Positions 4,084-7,834 of a stretch of 7,834 nt of DNA are shown piece by piece (within the stretch, counting starts at the first letter, position 1; every line of letters starts with the position of its first letter). The position numbers were made by a program, and so were the translations under genes. The stretch covers positions 1 to 7,834 of the forward strand of contig JBBTCG010000049.1 in the NCBI GenBank assembly GCA_038043305.1, written 5' to 3'. The notes under the pieces were generated by a model. That model was not told the DNA's origin. It worked only from the letters and a program-made list of their open reading frames with translations, and did no database searches. The DNA comes from JACRCE01 sp038043305 (GTDB taxonomy: Bacteria; Desulfobacterota; GWC2-55-46).

Positions 4084-6059
4084 TACGCCCTCTCCTTCAA
4101 GAGCACGTCAACGATTGACGGGTCCGCAAGGGTTGAGGTGTCGCCAAGGTCTTCGGTCTGACCCGCGGCTATCTTTCTCAGGATGCGGCGCATTATCTTG
4201 CCGCTTCTGGTCTTTGGGAGGCCGGTAGTGAACTGTATCTTGTCGGGTTTGGCAATGGGGCTTATCTCTTTTTTGACATGCTCCTCAAGGTTTTTTCTGA
4301 GTCCGTCGCTGCCTGTTACCCCTTCCTTGAGCACGACAAAGGCGTAAAGCCCCTCGCCTTTTACATCGTGCGGGAAGCCGACAACTGCGGCCTCTGCTAC
4401 CGTTGGATATGCCACAAGCGCGCTTTCCACCTCTGCCGTGCCGAGTCTGTGGCCTGAGACGTTCACAACGTCGTCAATCCTGCCCATGAGCCAATAGTCC
4501 CCGTCTTCGTCAATGCGCGCCCCGTCGCCGCTGAGATAATAGCCCGGAAATCTGTTGAAGTAGACCTCGTTGGCGCGTGTATGTTCAGGGTCTCCGTACA
4601 TGCCGCGCATGATGCCGGGCCAAGGCTTTTCTATGACAAGGTATCCGCCCTCGTTCATTGCGGCCTGTGTTCCATCCTCCTTGATTATCTTTGGCGTTAT
4701 GCCGAAAAACGGCCTTGTTGCCGAGCCGGGTTTGAGCGTGGTTGCCCCGGGCAAAGGGGAGATGAGTATGCCGCCGGTTTCGGTCTGCCACCATGTGTCA
4801 ATAACCGGCAGCTTGCCCTTGCCCACGACCTCGTGATACCACATCCATGCCTCCGGGTTTATCGGCTCTCCGACTGAGCCGAGGAGTTTTAAGCTCGAAA
4901 GGTCGTGCCTTGTTACCCACTCCGTGCCGCTTCGCATCAACGCCCTTATGGCTGTCGGCGCGGTATAGAGCGTTGAGACCCTGTGCTTTTCTATAATTTC
5001 CCAGAACCTGTCAGGGTTCGGATAGGTGGGTATGCCCTCGAACATGAGGGTCGTGGCGCCGCAGGCAAGCGGGCCGTATATGATGTAGCTGTGTCCCGTA
5101 ACCCAGCCGATGTCCGCGGTGCAGAAAAAGATGTCCTCGTCCTTGTAGTCGAATATCCACTTGAAGGTCAGGGCGCTGTAGACAAGATACCCGCCCGTGG
5201 TGTGGATGACCCCTTTAGGTTTTCCGGTTGAGCCGCTCGTGTAGAGGATAAAGAGGGTGTCCTCCGCGTCCATCTCTGCCGGAGGACAGACGGCTGAGAT
5301 GCCGCTTACCTCGTCGTGCCACCAAGTGTCCCTGCCAGAGAGCATTGGCACGTTCCCCCCGGTTCTCCTGACTACTATGACTTTTTCAACCGTCGTGCTC
5401 TCCTTTAACGCAACGTCGCAGTTGGCCTTCATGGGCACCGGCTTGCCGCCGCGTACCCCCTCGTCCGAGGTTACGACAAGCCTTGAGGCGCAATCTTCAA
5501 TCCTCTCCTTTAGGGATGACGGACTGAAGCCGCCGAACACCACTGAGTGTATGGCCCCGATCCTCGCGCAGGCGAGGATGGCAAATACAAGTTCAGGTAT
5601 CATGGGCAGGTAGATGGTAACGCGGTCGCCCTTTTTTACGCCCTTTTTCAACAGTACGTTCGCAAAGCGTCCCACCTCGTAAGAAAGCTGCTGATAGGTG
5701 AAGGACTTGTACTGGCCGTCGTCCGACTCCCATATTATGGCGGCCTTGTTCCTTCGCCAAGTCTTTAAGTGCCTGTCAACGCAGTTGTACGAGGCGTTGA
5801 GCTTTCCGTTCAGATACCACTTGACCTCGCACTTGCGGAAGTCCCATTCAAGGGTCTTGTCCCATTTTTTCGTCCAGTCCAATATTGACGCCTGCCTTGC
5901 CCAGAAGCCCTCCATGTCCTCAATGGACTCCTTGTAGAGCCTCGCGTACTCATCCATGCCCTTTATGTGCGCCGAGGCGGAAAGCTCCTTTGACGGGGGA
6001 AAGACCCTCTTTTCGCTCATCAATACGTCAATGGTGTTGTTTGTTTTTTTACCGGTCAT
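4083..6059 (-). CDS. acs: Acetyl-CoA synthetase, AMP-forming
   Basis: Converts acetate, ATP and CoA to acetyl-CoA, AMP and pyrophosphate through an acetyl-adenylate, in the cytoplasm. The 658-aa protein is full length (typical 650-660). The N-terminal Acs domain lies at about 35-90. The ATP P-loop YTSGSTGKPKG is at 273-283. DTWWQTETGG (421-430) carries the tryptophans that limit the acyl pocket to acetate. The hinge and C-terminal core run from YLSGDGARID (508-517) through GRIDDVVNVSGHRLG (526-540). PKTRSGKIMRR (615-625) holds Lys621, the adenylation lysine that is acetylated in characterised Acs enzymes. The start at 6059 has AAGGAGG six bases upstream (complement of 6066-6072). It is divergent from the 89-aa gene across a shared palindromic control region. 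Codon use matches aroE and hisS. No defect is seen. Propionyl-CoA synthetase is the only near alternative and is less likely given length and motif. Confidence 0.97.
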   Translation of the reverse strand: MTGKKTNNTIDVLMSEKRVFPPSKELSASAHIKGMDEYARLYKESIEDMEGFWARQASILDWTKKWDKTLEWDFRKCEVKWYLNGKLNASYNCVDRHLKTWRRNKAAIIWESDDGQYKSFTYQQLSYEVGRFANVLLKKGVKKGDRVTIYLPMIPELVFAILACARIGAIHSVVFGGFSPSSLKERIEDCASRLVVTSDEGVRGGKPVPMKANCDVALKESTTVEKVIVVRRTGGNVPMLSGRDTWWHDEVSGISAVCPPAEMDAEDTLFILYTSGSTGKPKGVIHTTGGYLVYSALTFKWIFDYKDEDIFFCTADIGWVTGHSYIIYGPLACGATTLMFEGIPTYPNPDRFWEIIEKHRVSTLYTAPTAIRALMRSGTEWVTRHDLSSLKLLGSVGEPINPEAWMWYHEVVGKGKLPVIDTWWQTETGGILISPLPGATTLKPGSATRPFFGITPKIIKEDGTQAAMNEGGYLVIEKPWPGIMRGMYGDPEHTRANEVYFNRFPGYYLSGDGARIDEDGDYWLMGRIDDVVNVSGHRLGTAEVESALVAYPTVAEAAVVGFPHDVKGEGLYAFVVLKEGVTGSDGLRKNLEEHVKKEISPIAKPDKIQFTTGLPKTRSGKIMRRILRKIAAGQTEDLGDTSTLADPSIVDVLLKERA

Positions 6060-6127
6060 TGTAAGCCTCCTTGATTGAAGCGGCTGGCTGGCGATTGGAA
6101 TTCGGGGTGAGGCTGATATTCTTTACA

Positions 6128-6156
6128 AAGATACCCCATCGGAAAAATTGTGTCAA
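6128..6156 (-). promoter_or_regulatory. Predicted sigma-70 promoter of acs
   Basis: On the minus strand a perfect TTGACA (complement of 6151-6156) is followed after 17 bases by TATCTT (complement of 6128-6133; four of six match the consensus). The expected start near 6121 leaves a leader of about 60 bases to the acs ATG. The -35 overlaps the end of the palindrome at 6154-6185, so a protein bound there would be expected to compete with RNA polymerase. Confidence 0.6.
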
Positions 6157-6185
6157 CTTACCTTTCTTTCAAGAAAGGTAAGTTG
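6154..6185. repeat. Perfect 32-base palindrome between acs and the 89-aa gene (copy 1)
   Basis: Arms CAACTTACCTTTCTT (6154-6168) and AAGAAAGGTAAGTTG (6171-6185) are perfect complements around a two-base centre TC. The inner 26 bases (6157-6182) recur in reverse complement at 6506-6531. It could be an operator for the divergent genes or a dispersed repeat. As a hairpin it has no T-tract on either side. Confidence 0.9.
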
Positions 6186-6211
6186 CATTAGTTAAGGGTA
6201 TGTGCTAAAAA
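6183..6211 (+). promoter_or_regulatory. Weak candidate promoter for the 89-aa gene
   Basis: TTGCAT (6183-6188) and TAAAAA (6206-6211) are separated by 17 bases. The matches to consensus are three and four of six. The -35 begins with the TTG that closes the palindrome, mirroring the acs side. The position is sensible, 25 bases before the ATG, but the hexamers are poor. Confidence 0.3.
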
Positions 6212-6235
6212 TTAAGATACTGAAGAGGTGAGGCC

Positions 6236-6505
6236 ATGCGTTTCGGACTTAACCAGAACATCATGTACAAAGGCGTCGTGTACCATGTCCAGACCGAGGA
6301 CGGCGGGAACTTAAACCCTGTCATCACGACCCATCTTTTCAAGGACGGCGGCACGATATTCGCGTCTCGCCGCGCCAACTACGCGGACAAGCTCAACGCT
6401 GAAAAACTTGACGAGGCGGTCAAGGAGATGATGCGAAGCCAGACCATCGCAATTCTTAAAGATTTGAAGGCAGGGCTTTTTGACGAGGCGCTGACAAAGA
6501 AATGA
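6236..6505 (+). CDS. Small conserved-looking soluble protein of unknown function
   Basis: An 89-aa product with no signal peptide, membrane segment or cysteine, so it is probably cytoplasmic. The N-terminal half looks like a small beta sheet: YKGVVYHVQTEDGG (11-24), then NPVITTHLFKDGGTIFASRRANY (27-49). The C-terminal half (about 54-83) should be an amphipathic helix. From memory, short proteins with an HVQTED motif followed by a THLF-x-GG segment occur in deltaproteobacteria and Nitrospirota and have no assigned role. I cannot give a family name. The ATG at 6236 is preceded by GAGGTGAGG (6225-6233). Codon use fits the host genes. The gene stands alone between divergent acs and co-directional hisS, with copies of one palindrome on both sides. 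Confidence 0.8.
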   Translation: MRFGLNQNIMYKGVVYHVQTEDGGNLNPVITTHLFKDGGTIFASRRANYADKLNAEKLDEAVKEMMRSQTIAILKDLKAGLFDEALTKK

Positions 6506-6531
6506 CTTACCTTTCTTGAAAGAAAGGTAAG
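6506..6531. repeat. Perfect 26-base palindrome after the 89-aa gene (copy 2)
   Basis: Arms CTTACCTTTCTT and AAGAAAGGTAAG surround a centre GA. The whole is the exact reverse complement of 6157-6182, so the 89-aa gene and its promoter region lie between inverted copies. It begins one base after the TGA (6503-6505). It could act as an mRNA 3' stabilising hairpin. No T-tract follows, so it is not a typical intrinsic terminator. Confidence 0.9.
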
Positions 6532-6549
6532 CCAAAGAACTTTAATAGG

Positions 6550-6580
6550 GCGTCGTCTATCCGGCTGACGAACGCTTATT
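6550..6580 (+). terminator. Weak hairpin between the 89-aa gene and hisS
   Basis: GCGTCGTC (6550-6557) can pair with GACGAACGC (6567-6575), leaving one bulged base and a 9-base loop. It is followed by TTATT. This could be a weak terminator for the 89-aa gene or a leader structure for hisS. No convincing hisS promoter or T-box-like leader is seen in the 103 bases before its start. Confidence 0.25.
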
Positions 6581-6608
6581 GCGCCCGCGCTAAAACGGCC
6601 GCACGATC

Positions 6609-7834
6609 ATGCCAATAACAGCAATCAGAGGATTTAACGACATACTGCCGGCGGAGGCGCTTTTCTGGAGGCGTATCGAAGAGACGGCGTGGAGGGTCTT
6701 TTCAAGCTATGGGTTTTCAGAGATAAAATTGCCGGTTGCCGAGAAGACCGCGCTATTTTCCCGTTCCATAGGCGAAGCTACCGACATAGTTGAAAAGGAG
6801 ATGTACACCTTTTCAGACAGGAGCGGCGAGTCCGTGACGCTTCGTCCCGAGGGCACGGCCTCTGTTGTGCGCGCCTACATAGAGCATAAGCTCTACGTTG
6901 CTCCGGTAACAAGGCTCTATTACACGGGCCCCATGTTCAGGTACGAAAGGCCGCAAAAGGGCAGGTATCGCCAGTTCTACCAGATGGGCGCAGAGGTGCT
7001 TGGCGAGGAAAGTCCATTGGCCGACGCCGAGACCATCTCAATGTTGATGAGGTTTTTTAAGGCTATCGGTGTAATAGGCGCGCGGCTTAATATCAACTCA
7101 TTGGGCTGTTCATCGTGCCGCCCCGCGTACAAGGACGCTTTAAGAGGATTCCTTAAAAACAGGCTCAGTGCGCTTTGCGACAACTGCCAAAGGAGGATTG
7201 AGGCCAACCCTCTACGCGCATTGGATTGCAAGAGCACTGGCTGCATGGAGGCAACGGCCAATGCCCCGGCAATAGTCGAATCCCTTTGCGCCTCGTGCTC
7301 AACGCACTTTGATAGACTCAGGTCGTCCCTGAATGATGCCGGGGTGGAATATGCAGTTAATCCCCGCATGGTCCGCGGGCTTGATTATTACACAAAGACG
7401 ACCTTTGAGATAACGGCTGATACCGGCCTCGGCTCTCAAAACGCGGTTGCCGCAGGCGGCAGGTACGACGGCCTGGTTGAGGAGCTTGGCGGGCCTGCAA
7501 CGCCATGCTTCGGCTTTGCCATCGGCGTTGAAAGACTCTCCCTCCTCCTTGGAGAGGACATTGTCGTCAAAACGCCGGTAAATGTCTTCATCGCGCTTGG
7601 AGATGCGCCTGCCCGCAAGGGTATTGAACTCATCCGTGGCCTGCGCGACAAAGGGATTATCGTTATCGAGGAGTTCTCCGAAGGCCAACTCAAGAACAGG
7701 ATGAAACGCGCAGACAGGCTTGGCGCAACGCATGTGCTCATCCTCGGCGAGGATGAGTTGAGGCAAGGCGTGGTAACAATAAAGGACATGGCTTCAGCGG
7801 CTCAGGAAAAGGTGGGGTTTGAAGAGCTGGTTGA
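6609..7834 (+). CDS. hisS: Histidyl-tRNA synthetase (3' end cut by window)
   Basis: Class II aminoacyl-tRNA synthetase that charges tRNA-His in the cytoplasm. 408 codons are visible; the family is about 410-430, so only the extreme C-terminus is missing. The N-terminus MPITAIRGFNDILP is typical. TLRPEGTASVVRAY (77-90) and motif 2 FRYERPQKGRYRQFYQMGAE (110-129) bind ATP and histidine. The histidine signature VRGLDYYTKTTFE (255-267), with conserved Arg256, is followed by AAGGRYDGLVEELGG (281-295) and motif 3 FGFAIGVERL (301-310). The anticodon-binding domain begins near 324. The insertion domain has paired cysteines: 167/170, 190/193, 207/212 and 227/230. The ATG at 6609 is the only reasonable start, since a stop lies in frame at 6591-6593, but it has no clear Shine-Dalgarno. 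Codon use matches aroE and acs. Confidence 0.97.
   Translation, partial: MPITAIRGFNDILPAEALFWRRIEETAWRVFSSYGFSEIKLPVAEKTALFSRSIGEATDIVEKEMYTFSDRSGESVTLRPEGTASVVRAYIEHKLYVAPVTRLYYTGPMFRYERPQKGRYRQFYQMGAEVLGEESPLADAETISMLMRFFKAIGVIGARLNINSLGCSSCRPAYKDALRGFLKNRLSALCDNCQRRIEANPLRALDCKSTGCMEATANAPAIVESLCASCSTHFDRLRSSLNDAGVEYAVNPRMVRGLDYYTKTTFEITADTGLGSQNAVAAGGRYDGLVEELGGPATPCFGFAIGVERLSLLLGEDIVVKTPVNVFIALGDAPARKGIELIRGLRDKGIIVIEEFSEGQLKNRMKRADRLGATHVLILGEDELRQGVVTIKDMASAAQEKVGFEELV

Noticed and set aside
6154..6185. Bidirectional intrinsic terminator
   Set aside because: The perfect stem has no T-tract on either strand and overlaps a promoter -35, so an operator or repeat is more likely.
6977..7789. 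Minus-strand open frames across hisS
   Set aside because: They oppose a full-length synthetase with all class II motifs and show no domain features.

Overview
The window looks like a stretch of chromosome from a diderm (Gram-negative) bacterium. The lipid A gene lpxH and two lipoproteins with signal-peptidase-II sites support this. The housekeeping genes are moderately GC-rich yet use ATA for Ile and AGG for Arg freely. That habit, together with the protein sequences, suggests a Nitrospirota or deltaproteobacterial-type lineage. The placement is an impression from sequence, not a search result.

Layout. (1) Positions 1-1649, plus strand: a probable operon joined by two ATGA stop/start overlaps, made of the tail of an unidentified gene, aroE (shikimate dehydrogenase) and an lpxH-type UDP-2,3-diacylglucosamine pyrophosphatase. 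(2) Positions 1650-1841: a non-coding junction with REP-like palindromes, including a perfect 12-bp hairpin that probably terminates the opposing transcript. (3) Positions 1842-4083, minus strand: an accessory-looking cassette with a large lipoprotein (443 aa) and then a small one (141 aa), neither recognised. It has its own consensus sigma-70 promoter and a roughly 200-nt leader. Codon use in the large gene differs clearly from the flanking genes. A 38-bp perfect direct repeat brackets the promoter, and its distal copy abuts the stop codon of acs. (4) Positions 4083-6059, minus strand: acs, a complete AMP-forming acetyl-CoA synthetase. (5) Positions 6060-6235: a divergent control region centred on a perfect palindrome whose two ends supply -35-like hexamers in both directions. 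(6) Positions 6236-6505, plus strand: an 89-aa soluble protein of unknown function, with the same palindrome core just after its stop codon. (7) Positions 6609-7834, plus strand: hisS (histidyl-tRNA synthetase), cut by the window edge near its C-terminus.

How the genes fit together. aroE (aromatic amino acid synthesis), lpxH (outer-membrane lipid A), acs (acetate activation) and hisS (translation) are ordinary core functions with no obvious shared pathway. The two lipoproteins probably work together at the cell envelope, since they share strand, probable transcript and type of export signal, but their role is unknown. I see no defence, CRISPR, phage or transposase gene. The parts most worth a second look are the lipoprotein cassette with its 38-bp repeats, and the paired palindromes around the 89-aa gene.
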